NCBI GenBank assembly: GCA_963800275.1
Contig: CAWDAI010000006.1
Coordinates: 310,001-374,000 of the forward strand
Source of the DNA: JAFMJV01 sp963800275
GTDB taxonomy: Bacteria > Chloroflexota > Limnocylindria > Limnocylindrales > CSP1-4
Length of the DNA stretch: 64,000 nucleotides
Direction of reading: 5' to 3'
Position 1 is the stretch's first letter; each line of letters starts with the position of its first letter. The notes under the pieces were generated by a model, which was not told the DNA's origin, did no database searches, and saw nothing but the letters and a program-made list of their open reading frames with translations. Below are positions 15,773-25,005 of this stretch, piece by piece. The position numbers and the translations under genes were made by a program.

Positions 15773-17272
15773 ATGCTGGCACGACGCGGAAGCCAGATCC
15801 TGGCGTTCACCAGGCGCGACGCCGTGCGCCTGGGGTTCCTCTCCGCTCTCCTGGTCGCGGGGCTCACCCTCATCCTCGCCTTCGGCCACTTGCGTGCGAT
15901 GACGGGCGCGCAGGACCTGGTGGCGGTCCTGGGCTGGCTGATCCTCTCGGTCGCCCTCGTCACCACGCTGATGGCCTGGATGTGGCGTTTCCGATCACGC
16001 CTGTGGCACCGCAACAACGCCATGCTGCTCGTGGGCCTGGCCCTGCTGTCGGCCACGGCCCTGCTGGTGATCACCGGCGAGGGCACAGTGGCGCCGTACG
16101 TGGTACCCACCTTCGCGGCGGGCCTGCTGCTGTCGGTGCTGCTCGACTCCGGCGTGGCCAGCGTGGTCACGGCCATGGTCGCGATCGTGGCCGGGGTCAT
16201 CAGCGGCTCCATGGAGCTGGCCGCCTACACCTTCCTCGGCGGACTGGCCGGGACCATCGTCATCGGGCGCGCTGAGCGTCTCGGTCAGTTCGTGCAGGCG
16301 GCCGCAGGCATCACGGTCGTGAACGCCACCGTCGTGGTCGCGTTCACCATCATCGGTGGTAACGGCGAGCTGGAGGTCTTCCTGCAGCTGCTGGCAGCCT
16401 CGGCCGTCTCTGCCTTCGGCGCGGCCATCCTCGCGGCCGGCACCTTCGCGGTGCTGGGCAGCGTCTTCGGCATCACCACCTCCTATCAGCTGCTGGAGCT
16501 GGCCAATCCGACGCAGCCGTTGCTGCGCCGCCTGCTGCTGGAGGCACCGGGCACCTACCATCACTCGCTGATGGTGGGCAACCTGGCCGAGCAGGCCGCC
16601 GAGGCCATCGGGGCTGATGTGCTGGTGACCCGTGTGGCGGCCTACTACCACGACGTCGGCAAGCTCTACGACCCCATGCTCTTCATCGAGAACCAGGCCG
16701 GCGGGGACAACGTCCACGACCAGCTCACGCCGGAGGAGTCGGCGGCCATGATCGTGGGTCACGTGGCACGGGGCATCGACATCGCCTACCAGTACAAGCT
16801 GCCCAAGGCCCTCATCGGCTTCATCCCGCAGCACCACGGCACGGCCACGATGGGCTACTTCTACGCCAAGGCTCGCGAGAACGCGGCGGCGCAAGCCGGG
16901 GCGCCGCTGGACAGCGCCGCCGGCCGGGAGGCGGCGGACAAGGTGGACCCGCGGCGCTTCCGCCACGCTGGGCCCAAGCCGCAGTCGCGCGAGGCCGCCA
17001 TCCTCATGCTCGCGGACAGCGTGGAAGCGTCGGTGCGCTCGCTCTCGAGCCACGATGAGCCGGCCATCCGGGCCATGGTCAGCCAGATCATCAACGACCG
17101 CCTCATCGATGGCCAGTTCGATGAATGTGACCTGACCCTGCGTGACCTCGACCGCATCCGCGAGTCCTTCATCGAGCAACTCCAGGCCATGTACCACCGT
17201 CGCATCGCCTATCCCGCGAACAAGATCGTGGAGCTCGAATCACGGCGGGCGACCGAGCGCATAGGGGCGTGA
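15773..17272 (+). CDS. membrane HD-domain phosphohydrolase (PgpH-like)
   Basis: A 499-residue protein. Residues 1-240 hold about seven hydrophobic segments. The cytoplasmic HD domain (about 255-460) has EAPGTYHHSLMVGNLAEQAA, the HD pair in YYHDVGKLYDP near residue 300, and IPQHHGTATMGYFY. The match is to the 7TM-HD family whose member PgpH hydrolyses cyclic di-AMP. The extracellular 7TMR-HDED sensor domain usual in PgpH is absent: the protein starts directly at the membrane region. It overlaps ybeY by GTGA; the phoH gene that often lies between is missing. Confidence 0.82.
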   Translation: MLARRGSQILAFTRRDAVRLGFLSALLVAGLTLILAFGHLRAMTGAQDLVAVLGWLILSVALVTTLMAWMWRFRSRLWHRNNAMLLVGLALLSATALLVITGEGTVAPYVVPTFAAGLLLSVLLDSGVASVVTAMVAIVAGVISGSMELAAYTFLGGLAGTIVIGRAERLGQFVQAAAGITVVNATVVVAFTIIGGNGELEVFLQLLAASAVSAFGAAILAAGTFAVLGSVFGITTSYQLLELANPTQPLLRRLLLEAPGTYHHSLMVGNLAEQAAEAIGADVLVTRVAAYYHDVGKLYDPMLFIENQAGGDNVHDQLTPEESAAMIVGHVARGIDIAYQYKLPKALIGFIPQHHGTATMGYFYAKARENAAAQAGAPLDSAAGREAADKVDPRRFRHAGPKPQSREAAILMLADSVEASVRSLSSHDEPAIRAMVSQIINDRLIDGQFDECDLTLRDLDRIRESFIEQLQAMYHRRIAYPANKIVELESRRATERIGA

Positions 17273-17823
17273 GCGCATCGTCCGCGATGCGGGCCGGGAT
17301 CGATGTGGAGGTGCGTGTCCGTCCAGGGGCGCCCCGACTCCTGACCGATGAGGAGTGCCGGCTGGTGCTGGCGGATGCGCTCGCAGCCGGTGGGGCGCCG
17401 ACGCCCGCGACCGTGTCGCTGACGCTCAGCGACGACGCCGAGCTGGCGGCGCTCAACGGGGAGCACATGGGCGTGGAGGGGCCGACGGATGTGCTCAGCT
17501 TCCCGCTCTTGCCGCCATCGGCCTATCCGCCCCATCCCGGCCAGGATCCGGCCGTGCGCGCCGAGGTCGCCGCCTTCCCGCTACCGCCCGATGAGCCGAC
17601 CCACCTGGGCGACATCATCGTCTCGGTCGAGCGTGCCACGGCCCAGGCTGACAGCGGTGCCGGCGGCCAGACCGGCGATGTTCGCTGGGCCCCGGACGAC
17701 GAGCTGCGCCTGCTCATCACCCACGGCGGGCTGCACCTGTGCGGGTGGGATCACGTTCAGCCCGAGGAAGAGGCGGCGATGCGGGGGCTGGAACGACGAC
17801 TGCTGGGCCTGCCTCCGGCCTGA
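17269..17823 (+). CDS. ybeY: endoribonuclease YbeY
   Basis: A 184-residue metal-dependent RNase involved in 16S rRNA 3'-end maturation and ribosome quality control. The zinc motif HGGLHLCGWDH near residue 149 is the YbeY signature H-x3-H-x5-H. LNGEHMGVEGPTDVLSFPL near residue 62 and LGDIIVSVE near 113 are also family features. The protein has an insertion of about 25 residues rich in Pro and Ala between these motifs. GTG start coupled to the PgpH-like gene. Confidence 0.92.
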   Translation: MSASSAMRAGIDVEVRVRPGAPRLLTDEECRLVLADALAAGGAPTPATVSLTLSDDAELAALNGEHMGVEGPTDVLSFPLLPPSAYPPHPGQDPAVRAEVAAFPLPPDEPTHLGDIIVSVERATAQADSGAGGQTGDVRWAPDDELRLLITHGGLHLCGWDHVQPEEEAAMRGLERRLLGLPPA

Positions 17824-17947
17824 GCGGTGGCCGCTGGCTGCCTGCGCATCTTCCACTAGCGACACCTGTACCATCGGGCCCGGAGGCCGCGCCCGCTTGA
17901 GCCGGGGTGGCGGGCCGTCGCCATGCCCGTGAAGTCGATGGAGCGCT

Positions 17948-18688
17948 GTGAAGAAGGTCGTGGTGGGCCTGGGCAACCCGGGCTCACGCTATGAGAACAC
18001 CCGCCACAACATCGGCTGGATGGTGCTCGACCGGCTGGCCGAGCGGCACGGCGCGGCCGGCCGAGCCAGGGAGCGAGACGCAGCCGCCAGCGCGCGTGGT
18101 CGGCTCGACGACGACGAGCTGCTGCTGGTCAAGCCGCTGACCTACATGAATGAGAGCGGGCTGGCCGTGCGCAAGGTGCTGGCGCGTGAGCGCGCGCCCT
18201 TGGGCCACATGCTGGTGGTGGTCGATGACATGGACCTGCCGTTCGGGCGCCTGCGCCTCAAGGCTCGAGGCAGCGCCGGTGGCCACAATGGCCTGCGCTC
18301 GATCATCGGGGAGATGGGCACGGAGGCCTTCGCGCGGCTGCGGGTCGGCATCGGGGCGCCCAAGGGCGCTGCCATCGCCCACGTCCTCGGTGACTTCGAG
18401 CATGCCGAACAGGCGCATCTCGAGCTTATCCTCGATGCGGCCGCTGACGCGGTCGAGTCGTGGGCTCGCCGCGGCCCGGAAGCGGCGGCCAATCGCTGGA
18501 ACGGCTGGAAGCCACCTCTCGAGGCCGGTCGAGAAGGCGAGGAAGTCACCCCCACCGCGCAACGAGCAGCGCCTGCCGCCGGTGCCGACGAAACGACTCC
18601 GGACGCCGATGGTGTCGTGCGCACCCGGACCGGCTGGCGGCGACTGTTGCCAGGCGCTCGCGGCCATGATGGAGGTGGACCACATTGA
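17948..18688 (+). CDS. pth: peptidyl-tRNA hydrolase
   Basis: Pth releases peptides from prematurely dissociated peptidyl-tRNA. Family residues are clear: VVVGLGNPGSRYENTRHNIGW (catalytic His near residue 21), KPLTYMNESG near residue 62, DDMDLPFGRLRLKARGSAGGHNG (catalytic Asp near residue 94). The core ends near residue 190; 55 extra residues rich in Ala, Glu and Thr follow, probably disordered. GTG start. A TACCAT at 17870-17875 may be its -10 box. The stop overlaps the mfd start. Confidence 0.93.
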   Translation: MKKVVVGLGNPGSRYENTRHNIGWMVLDRLAERHGAAGRARERDAAASARGRLDDDELLLVKPLTYMNESGLAVRKVLARERAPLGHMLVVVDDMDLPFGRLRLKARGSAGGHNGLRSIIGEMGTEAFARLRVGIGAPKGAAIAHVLGDFEHAEQAHLELILDAAADAVESWARRGPEAAANRWNGWKPPLEAGREGEEVTPTAQRAAPAAGADETTPDADGVVRTRTGWRRLLPGARGHDGGGPH

Positions 18689-21600
18689 CGCCGACCGGTC
18701 GGCGTTCACGCCCGCGACGCAGCCCCGGAGCGACCGCTGCGACCCGCACCTCGCGACACCACCTGCCGGACCTGGAGCCGCTGACCGAGCTGCTGGCCAG
18801 GGGCGGTGAGGTAGAGGCCCTCGCCGCACGTTTCGCCGGGGTCGCAGGCGGACGGGTCGGGCGCGACCTGCGCCACGTCTCCTTTGCGGCGGTGCCCCAC
18901 GGTGCCAAGACCTACCTGGCGGCGGCACTGGTCCGCGCCAGCGGCGAACGCCTCGTCTGGATCGCCCGCGATGCCGAGATCGCCGACCGCGTGGCCGAGG
19001 AGCTGGGCTCGTGGCTGGGCCAGCCCGAGGCAGTGGTCACGCTCGAGCCACGGACGGCCCTGGCCTACGAGCGCTCGGAACTTGTGCGAGACGAGTCGGC
19101 TGCGCGCGTCGCGGCCCTCGCAGCCTGGCATCGAGGGGACGGACCGGCACGGATCCTGGTCGCCAGCCTGCAGGCGCTCTTCCAGCACACGCTCGGCCCG
19201 GATGACATCCCGAGCGCGCCGGTGCGCCTGCGCCCGGGCCAGCGAGGAGGCCCGGAACAGGTCCTGCGCCACCTCGTGGAGCTGGGCTACGAGCACGTGC
19301 CCGAGGTCGGCGGCAGGGGCGAGTTCGCGCGCCGCGGCGGCATCGTCGACGTCTTCCCGGCGGGCCGGCCGCTGCCCGTGCGCATCGAATGGTTCGGTGA
19401 CGAGGTCGATTCGCTGCGCAGCTTCGACCCGGCCGACCAGCGCGGCACCGGGGGGACCGATGGGGTCGAGCTGTCGCCGGCCTCCGAGTTCCCCCTCGCT
19501 CCCGGCAGCGGCGAGCTGCTGTCGAGTCGCCTGGGGCGTTCGGTGGCTCGCCTCCCCGAGGGCCTCCAGGCCGACCTGGCCCGCTTCGAGGACGGTGTGC
19601 TTGGCGACGCCGCGGAGCTGTGGAGCGGCTACCTTGCACCGCACACCGCGCTCGACCACCTGGGTTCGGCGATCTGGCTCGTCGACGAGCCAGAGGACAT
19701 CACCGCGGTGGCCGACTTCCTCCAGGCCCAGGCGGAGGAACGCCGCGGCGAGCTGGAGCGCGGCGGAGAGATCCCTGCCCGCTGGGCCAGTGCCTACCCC
19801 GCGGCGAGGGAGTGGAAGGCCGCCCTCCACGCGGCGCGCACGCTCGAGCTGACCTGGACCTCGGAACTGGCAGGCGCACCCCCCGGGGGCAATCCCTTCG
19901 GCTGGCACGAGCCGGTCCTGCCTGCCCGTCCCATCGACGATCTGGCCGCGTCCGTGCGTGGCTGGCGTGGCGAAGGCGCCCGGGTGGTCATCGCCAGCGA
20001 CCAGTCGGCTCGCCTCTCGGAGATCCTCGAGGCTGACGGCCAGGGCGCGGCCCCGCTGATCGGGCTGCGCGAATCCGTGCCGCCGGGAGGTCTGGCCCTG
20101 CTCGAGCGCAGCCTCAACGGCGGCTTCAGTGGCGGTCCCGAGGGACTGGTCCTGCTCACCGACCGCGAGCTCTTCGGCACCGTCCGCGTGCGACGGCCAC
20201 GAGCCATGCGCCGTGTCGTACCCCGGGATCTGCTCGAGCGCCTGGCGCCGGGGGATCCGGTGGTGCACGTCGACCATGGCGTCGCGCGCTACGAAGGCCT
20301 GGTGCGGCGAGCCGCCGCAGGCGCCGGGTCGGAGGAGCGAGACTACCTCGAGCTGCACTTCGCCGAGCGCGGTCGCATGTGGGTGCCGGTGGAGCAGATC
20401 GAGCGCGTCTCGCGCTACGCCGGGGGCGATCACCCCCAGCTGTCGCGGCTCGGCGGTGGTGAGTGGCAGCGCGCCCGTACGCGGGTGCGCAAGGCAGTCG
20501 GCGAGCTGGCACACGATCTGCTGCGGCTGTATGCCGACCGAGCCAAGGCGCACGGCCGATCGTTCGGGGAGGACTCACCCTGGCAGTCGGAGATGGAGGC
20601 TGCCTTCCCCTACGAGGAGACGCCTGACCAGCTCCGTGCCGCGGACGAGGTCAAGGCCGACCTGGAGCAGGACCGGCCGATGGATCGGCTGGTCGTCGGC
20701 GACGTGGGCTACGGCAAGACGGAGGTGGCGCTCCGTGCCGCGTTCAAGGCTATCGGGGCCGGCAATCAGGTGGCGGTGCTGGTGCCTACGACCGTGCTGG
20801 CCGCACAACACCTGCTCACCTTCCAGCAGCGCTTCGCCGCCTACCCGGTCACGGTCCGCTCGCTCTCGCGTTTCGTGTCCAAACGCGAGCAGGCCGATAC
20901 GCTCGCGGGCATCGAGGCCGGCACCGTCGACATCGTCATCGGCACCCACCGCCTGCTGAGCAAGGACGTCCGCTTCCGCGACCTCGGACTGGTCATCGTG
21001 GACGAGGAGCAGCGCTTCGGCGTGACCCACAAGGAGCGCCTCAAGCAGCTCAAGACCGAGGTCCACGTGCTGACGCTCTCGGCCACGCCCATCCCGCGCA
21101 CCCTCAATCTCGCGCTCGTGGGCGTACGCGACATGTCCGTCATCGAGACGCCGCCGGAGGACCGCTTGCCCATCCAGACGCGCGTGGCAGAAGCTTCGGC
21201 CGGGTTGGTGCGCGACGCCATCCTGCGCGAGCTCGACCGCGGCGGGCAGGTGTTCTACGTGCACAACCGCGTGGAAAGCATCGAGGCCCAGGCCGAGCAG
21301 CTGCGCCGGCTCCTGCCCAGCGCGCGCGTGGCGGTCGGCCACGGCCAGATGCCGGAGGGTGCGCTGGAGAAGATCATGCTCGCGTTCGCGGCCGGTGAGC
21401 ACGACGTCCTCGTCTCCACCACCATCATCGAGTCGGGCCTGGACATCCCCAATGCCAACACCATCATCATCGACCGTGCGGACGCGCTGGGCCTGGCGCA
21501 GCTGTACCAGCTGCGCGGCCGCGTGGGCCGTTCCTCGCGACGGGCCTACGCCTACCTGCTCTATCGGCGCAAAGCCGCGCTCAGCGACGTCGCGCGCAAA

Positions 21601-22290
21601 CGGCTGGCCGCCATCTTCAATGCCTCGGAGCTGGGAGCCGGTTTCCAGATCGCCCTCTCCGACCTGGAGATCCGCGGTGCCGGCAATATCCTCGGCGCCG
21701 AGCAGCATGGCCACATGGCCGCGGTCGGCTTCGACCTGTATACACGCATGCTGGCCGAAGCGGTGGAGGAGGAGAAGGCCACTCTCGAGGGCCGCGTCCC
21801 GCGGCACGCACGAACGCAAGCCAAGATCGATCTCCCCGTCGAGGCCTACCTGCCCGACGACTATGTGCCCGAGGAGCCACAGAAGCTGGAGCTGTATCGG
21901 CGCCTGGGGCGCGTGGTCAGCGACGACGGCCTGGCGGCTATCCGCACCGAGCTGCTGGATCGCTACGGCGCCATGCCCCAGCCGGTCGAGCGGCTGCTGG
22001 AGGTCTCGCAACTGCGCTATCGGGCGGAGGAGGCGGGGCTGCAATCGGTCGCGCTCGAGAGCGGGCAGATCGTCTTCCGTTTCGGCCCCGATTGGTCACG
22101 CGCGGCGACCATGCGTGCCCTGGCGCCGGAGTCCGTGGGTGACCCGTTGCGCACCCTCCAGGGGCGCATCAAGTACGCCTCCAACCAGGTCAGGGTCCGG
22201 CCGCCGGCCGATCGCGAGCGCTCCTGGCGCTTGACCGCCGCGGTGGTCGAGCGCCTGGCCGAGACGGCTGCCGAGCTGCGCCCCGATTGA
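18685..22290 (+). CDS. mfd: transcription-repair coupling factor Mfd
   Basis: A 1201-residue ATP-dependent translocase that removes RNA polymerase stalled at lesions and recruits UvrA. The UvrB-like region is near residues 190-340, the RNA-polymerase interaction domain begins with VVHVDHGVARYEGLV near residue 526, and the RecG-like motor has Walker A GDVGYGKTEV near 672, the DEEQ box IVDEEQRFG near 772, and SATPIPRTL near 798. A C-terminal TRCF domain follows. The start is TTG at 18685, supported by GGAGG at 18671-18675 and a four-base overlap with pth. Full length for the family. Confidence 0.95.
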   Translation: MTPTGRRSRPRRSPGATAATRTSRHHLPDLEPLTELLARGGEVEALAARFAGVAGGRVGRDLRHVSFAAVPHGAKTYLAAALVRASGERLVWIARDAEIADRVAEELGSWLGQPEAVVTLEPRTALAYERSELVRDESAARVAALAAWHRGDGPARILVASLQALFQHTLGPDDIPSAPVRLRPGQRGGPEQVLRHLVELGYEHVPEVGGRGEFARRGGIVDVFPAGRPLPVRIEWFGDEVDSLRSFDPADQRGTGGTDGVELSPASEFPLAPGSGELLSSRLGRSVARLPEGLQADLARFEDGVLGDAAELWSGYLAPHTALDHLGSAIWLVDEPEDITAVADFLQAQAEERRGELERGGEIPARWASAYPAAREWKAALHAARTLELTWTSELAGAPPGGNPFGWHEPVLPARPIDDLAASVRGWRGEGARVVIASDQSARLSEILEADGQGAAPLIGLRESVPPGGLALLERSLNGGFSGGPEGLVLLTDRELFGTVRVRRPRAMRRVVPRDLLERLAPGDPVVHVDHGVARYEGLVRRAAAGAGSEERDYLELHFAERGRMWVPVEQIERVSRYAGGDHPQLSRLGGGEWQRARTRVRKAVGELAHDLLRLYADRAKAHGRSFGEDSPWQSEMEAAFPYEETPDQLRAADEVKADLEQDRPMDRLVVGDVGYGKTEVALRAAFKAIGAGNQVAVLVPTTVLAAQHLLTFQQRFAAYPVTVRSLSRFVSKREQADTLAGIEAGTVDIVIGTHRLLSKDVRFRDLGLVIVDEEQRFGVTHKERLKQLKTEVHVLTLSATPIPRTLNLALVGVRDMSVIETPPEDRLPIQTRVAEASAGLVRDAILRELDRGGQVFYVHNRVESIEAQAEQLRRLLPSARVAVGHGQMPEGALEKIMLAFAAGEHDVLVSTTIIESGLDIPNANTIIIDRADALGLAQLYQLRGRVGRSSRRAYAYLLYRRKAALSDVARKRLAAIFNASELGAGFQIALSDLEIRGAGNILGAEQHGHMAAVGFDLYTRMLAEAVEEEKATLEGRVPRHARTQAKIDLPVEAYLPDDYVPEEPQKLELYRRLGRVVSDDGLAAIRTELLDRYGAMPQPVERLLEVSQLRYRAEEAGLQSVALESGQIVFRFGPDWSRAATMRALAPESVGDPLRTLQGRIKYASNQVRVRPPADRERSWRLTAAVVERLAETAAELRPD

Positions 22291-22293
22291 GCC

Positions 22294-22700
22294 TCAGGCC
22301 GAGCCGGGCACCGTCGTGGCGAAGCGCGCCACGTACTCCGGCCGGTAGCGGTCATAGAGCGTCACCAGCAACGTCACCAGGAAGACGTTAGAAGCCAAGC
22401 TTGTAGGGATCGGCCGCGTCGCCCAGCAGGCTCGTGAGCAAGAGCAGCACGGCCACGACGGCGATGTTTGAGCAGGCCGGTGATGACGAACTGGCGCAGG
22501 GCTGGCCCCGGCCCGAACCCGAGGCGCTCGAGCCAGGTGCTGAGGGCAGCGTTGACGACCACCACCAGGCCCACGATCAGGGCCAGCCGCAGCGGGTCCG
22601 ACTCCACTTCGAGCATCTGCCCGAAGACGATGGAGACGAGCGCGATGAGTCCGTGGCTGGCCCGAAAGGGACCAGGCGTTCGGGATCAGCGGGCGCTCAC
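22294..22700 (-). pseudogene. decayed gene for a small four-helix membrane protein
   Basis: No intact frame covers this gap, but joining three minus-strand frames gives one coherent membrane protein: HGLIALVSIVFGQMLEVESD, LRLALIVGLVVVVNAALS, FVITGLL, then NIAVVAVLLLLTSLLGDAAD and NVFLVTLLVTLYDRYRPEYV. One extra A in the AAA at about 22464-22468 and one extra T near 22387-22390 break the frame, and another break lies near the 5' end (about 22661-22690), where the frame also meets TGA. Four hydrophobic segments are apparent. I do not recognise the family. Either a pseudogene or repeated base-calling errors. Confidence 0.55.
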
Positions 22701-22769
22701 GTCCGTGGCAACGGCAGCTATGGCGGTGGACGCGACCTGGTCGCTTGCGAGCTCCGGACGCAGGCACGC

Positions 22770-22775
22770 TAGATT
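22770..22775 (+). promoter_or_regulatory. -10 box (TAGATT) of the moxR operon, leaderless
   Basis: TAGATT is followed by CAACCC and then the ATG at 22782, a six-base spacing. TTGCGA at 22745-22750 could be a -35 element with a long 19-base spacer. Confidence 0.5.
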
Positions 22776-22781
22776 CAACCC

Positions 22782-23684
22782 ATGCCCGAACGACCCGAAA
22801 CCATCGAAGCCCTGCAGCTGGCATTCGCCGAGCAGGACTACGTCGCCGACCGCGCGCTCGTCACCTCCGTCTTCCTCGGCCTCCAGCTGGGCCGCCCGCT
22901 CCTGCTCGAGGGAGAAGCCGGCGTCGGCAAGACCGAGCTGGCCAAGGTCCTGGCGGCCACCCTCGGCACGCGGCTCATCCGCCTGCAGTGCTACGAGGGC
23001 CTGGACGTCAACACCGCGGTCTACGAGTGGAACTATCCGCGCCAGATGCTGGAGATCCGCCTGCTGGAGGCGCAGGGCAAGCTCGACGCCGCCACGGCCG
23101 ACGACATCTTCTCGTCCGAGTTCCTGCTCAAGCGCCCGCTGCTCCAGGCGCTCGATGCCGTCGATGGTCGAGCACCGGTCTTGCTCATCGACGAGATCGA
23201 TCGCGCCGACGAGGAGTTCGAGGCGTTCCTGCTGGAGATCCTCTCCGACTTCCAGGTGACCATCCCCGAGATCGGCACCGTGCGCGCCGAGCATCCGCCA
23301 CGCGTGGTGCTCACCTCCAACCGCACTCGCGAGGTCCACGACGCGCTCAAGCGGCGCTGTCTCTACCACTGGATCGACTACCCCGATGCCCAGCGTGAGT
23401 ACGAGATCGTGCTCGCTCGCGTGCCCGACACGCCCGAGCGCCTGGCCACGGCCATCGTGGGCTTCGTCCAGCGCCTGCGGCAGGGCCAGCTCACCAAGGT
23501 GCCCGGCGTGGCGGAGACCATCGACTGGGCCGCCGCGCTGCTCGCCCTCGGCGCCGGCCGGTTGACCCCGGAGCTGGTCGACGAGACGCTCGGAGTGGTG
23601 CTCAAGTACGAAGAGGACGTCCGGGCGGTTCGTGGTCGCACCGCCGCCGCCTACCTCGAGGAGACCGCGGCTGGCGCGGCCTGA
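22782..23684 (+). CDS. MoxR-family AAA+ ATPase (CoxD-like)
   Basis: A 300-residue AAA+ ATPase. Walker A GEAGVGKT lies at residues 44-51, Walker B LLIDEIDRADEE near 133, sensor 1 VVLTSNRTREVHDAL near 178, and the arginine-rich ALKRRCLYHWIDYP follows. MoxR ATPases act with VWA proteins as chaperones that insert metal cofactors or assemble complexes; CoxD does this for the Cu-Mo centre of CO dehydrogenase. The VWA gene follows after five bases, then xdhC. Leaderless start predicted. Confidence 0.88.
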   Translation: MPERPETIEALQLAFAEQDYVADRALVTSVFLGLQLGRPLLLEGEAGVGKTELAKVLAATLGTRLIRLQCYEGLDVNTAVYEWNYPRQMLEIRLLEAQGKLDAATADDIFSSEFLLKRPLLQALDAVDGRAPVLLIDEIDRADEEFEAFLLEILSDFQVTIPEIGTVRAEHPPRVVLTSNRTREVHDALKRRCLYHWIDYPDAQREYEIVLARVPDTPERLATAIVGFVQRLRQGQLTKVPGVAETIDWAAALLALGAGRLTPELVDETLGVVLKYEEDVRAVRGRTAAAYLEETAAGAA

Positions 23685-23688
23685 CGTG

Positions 23689-25005
23689 ATGACCGACGCG
23701 GGCCGCAACGTCGTCGGCGTCTCGGGTGGCGCCTTCTTCTGGAACGCGCTGCTGTTCACTCGCGCCCTGCGGGCGGAGGGCATCGTCACCGACATCGGCG
23801 CCGCCATCGACTACTCGCGCGCGCTCACGCTCATCGATATCGGCGACCGTGAGCAGGTGCGAGCTGCGGGGTCGGCCATCTTCGTGCGTCGGCGCGAGGA
23901 GGTCCCGATCTACGACGAGGTCTTCGCTCGCTTCTGGCAACGGTACGAGCTGTCGATCGCACCCACGGACCTGGACCTCGAGCTCGAGATCGGGGAGGGC
24001 GAGCAGGGCCAGCGCGTGGAGGCCGTGGCCGGCGACGAGGAGGGACCCGAGGAGGCGGACGGTGCGACCTCCGACGCCGAGGCCGATCCGAATGCGGACG
24101 CAGAGGGCAAGACCCTAGATGAGGAGGATGCCGCCTCCCGCTCCTGGAGCGAACGGGAGCGGCTGATGCACAAGCCGTTCGAGCGCATGACCCCCGACGA
24201 ACTGCGTGACGCCGAGCGCCTCGTGGACCAGGTGCGCCCACGCCTGGAGATGCGGCGCTCCCGTCGCTACGAGCTGCACCGGCACGGCCGCCGCGTGGCC
24301 GCGCGCCAGATGCTGCGGGCCAACCTCCAGAACGGTGGCGATCCCCTGGCGTGGCTCTGGCGCCGGCCGGCCGTGCAGCCACGTTCGATCGCGGTCATCT
24401 GCGACATCTCCGGCTCGATGGAGCGCCATTCGCGGCTGCTCATGCGCTTCGCCATGGCCCTGCAACGCATGTCGGCTGTGCGCACGGAGGCGTTCGTGTT
24501 CGGCACGCATCTGTCGCGCGTGACCCACGAGCTCACGGGCCGTGACCCGGACCTGGCGCTCGAGCGCGTGACGGCGGCGGTGACGGACTGGTCTGGCGGC
24601 ACCCGCATCGGCGGCTCGCTGGAGCAGTTCAACCGTGAGTGGGCGCGCCGCACGCTGCGCTCGAGCGGCGTCGTCATCATCGTCAGCGATGGCTGGGACC
24701 GGGGTGATCCGGCTCTCGTGCGCCGGGAGATGGCGCGCCTGCAGCGCAGCTGTCACCGGCTCATCTGGCTGGACCCGCTCGCGGGCAGTGACTATTACCA
24801 GCCGCTCGCCGGTGGCATGGCCGCGGCTTACCCCTATATCGACGACCTCGTCGCGCTGCACGACCTGGAGTCGCTCTACGGCCTGGGAGACCTACTCGGC
24901 GAGATGGCCGAGCGGCGCAGCCGTCGGCCCGACCGCAACGGTCGGCCGCGCGTCCATCGCGGGCAGGGTGCCCGCCTGGTGACCGCAGCTGGAGGGCGCA
25001 CATGA
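23689..25005 (+). CDS. VWA-domain protein (CoxE-like)
   Basis: A 438-residue protein with an N-terminal region, a very acidic linker at about residues 100-145 (ELEIGEGEQG, DEEGPEEADG), and a C-terminal von Willebrand A domain with the MIDAS motif ICDISGSMERHSRLL near residue 237 and VSDGWDRGDP near 335. CoxE-type proteins partner MoxR ATPases in maturation of molybdenum hydroxylases. GTG at 23686 is an alternative start one codon earlier. The stop overlaps the xdhC start. Cytoplasmic; no signal peptide. Confidence 0.85.
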   Translation: MTDAGRNVVGVSGGAFFWNALLFTRALRAEGIVTDIGAAIDYSRALTLIDIGDREQVRAAGSAIFVRRREEVPIYDEVFARFWQRYELSIAPTDLDLELEIGEGEQGQRVEAVAGDEEGPEEADGATSDAEADPNADAEGKTLDEEDAASRSWSERERLMHKPFERMTPDELRDAERLVDQVRPRLEMRRSRRYELHRHGRRVAARQMLRANLQNGGDPLAWLWRRPAVQPRSIAVICDISGSMERHSRLLMRFAMALQRMSAVRTEAFVFGTHLSRVTHELTGRDPDLALERVTAAVTDWSGGTRIGGSLEQFNREWARRTLRSSGVVIIVSDGWDRGDPALVRREMARLQRSCHRLIWLDPLAGSDYYQPLAGGMAAAYPYIDDLVALHDLESLYGLGDLLGEMAERRSRRPDRNGRPRVHRGQGARLVTAAGGRT

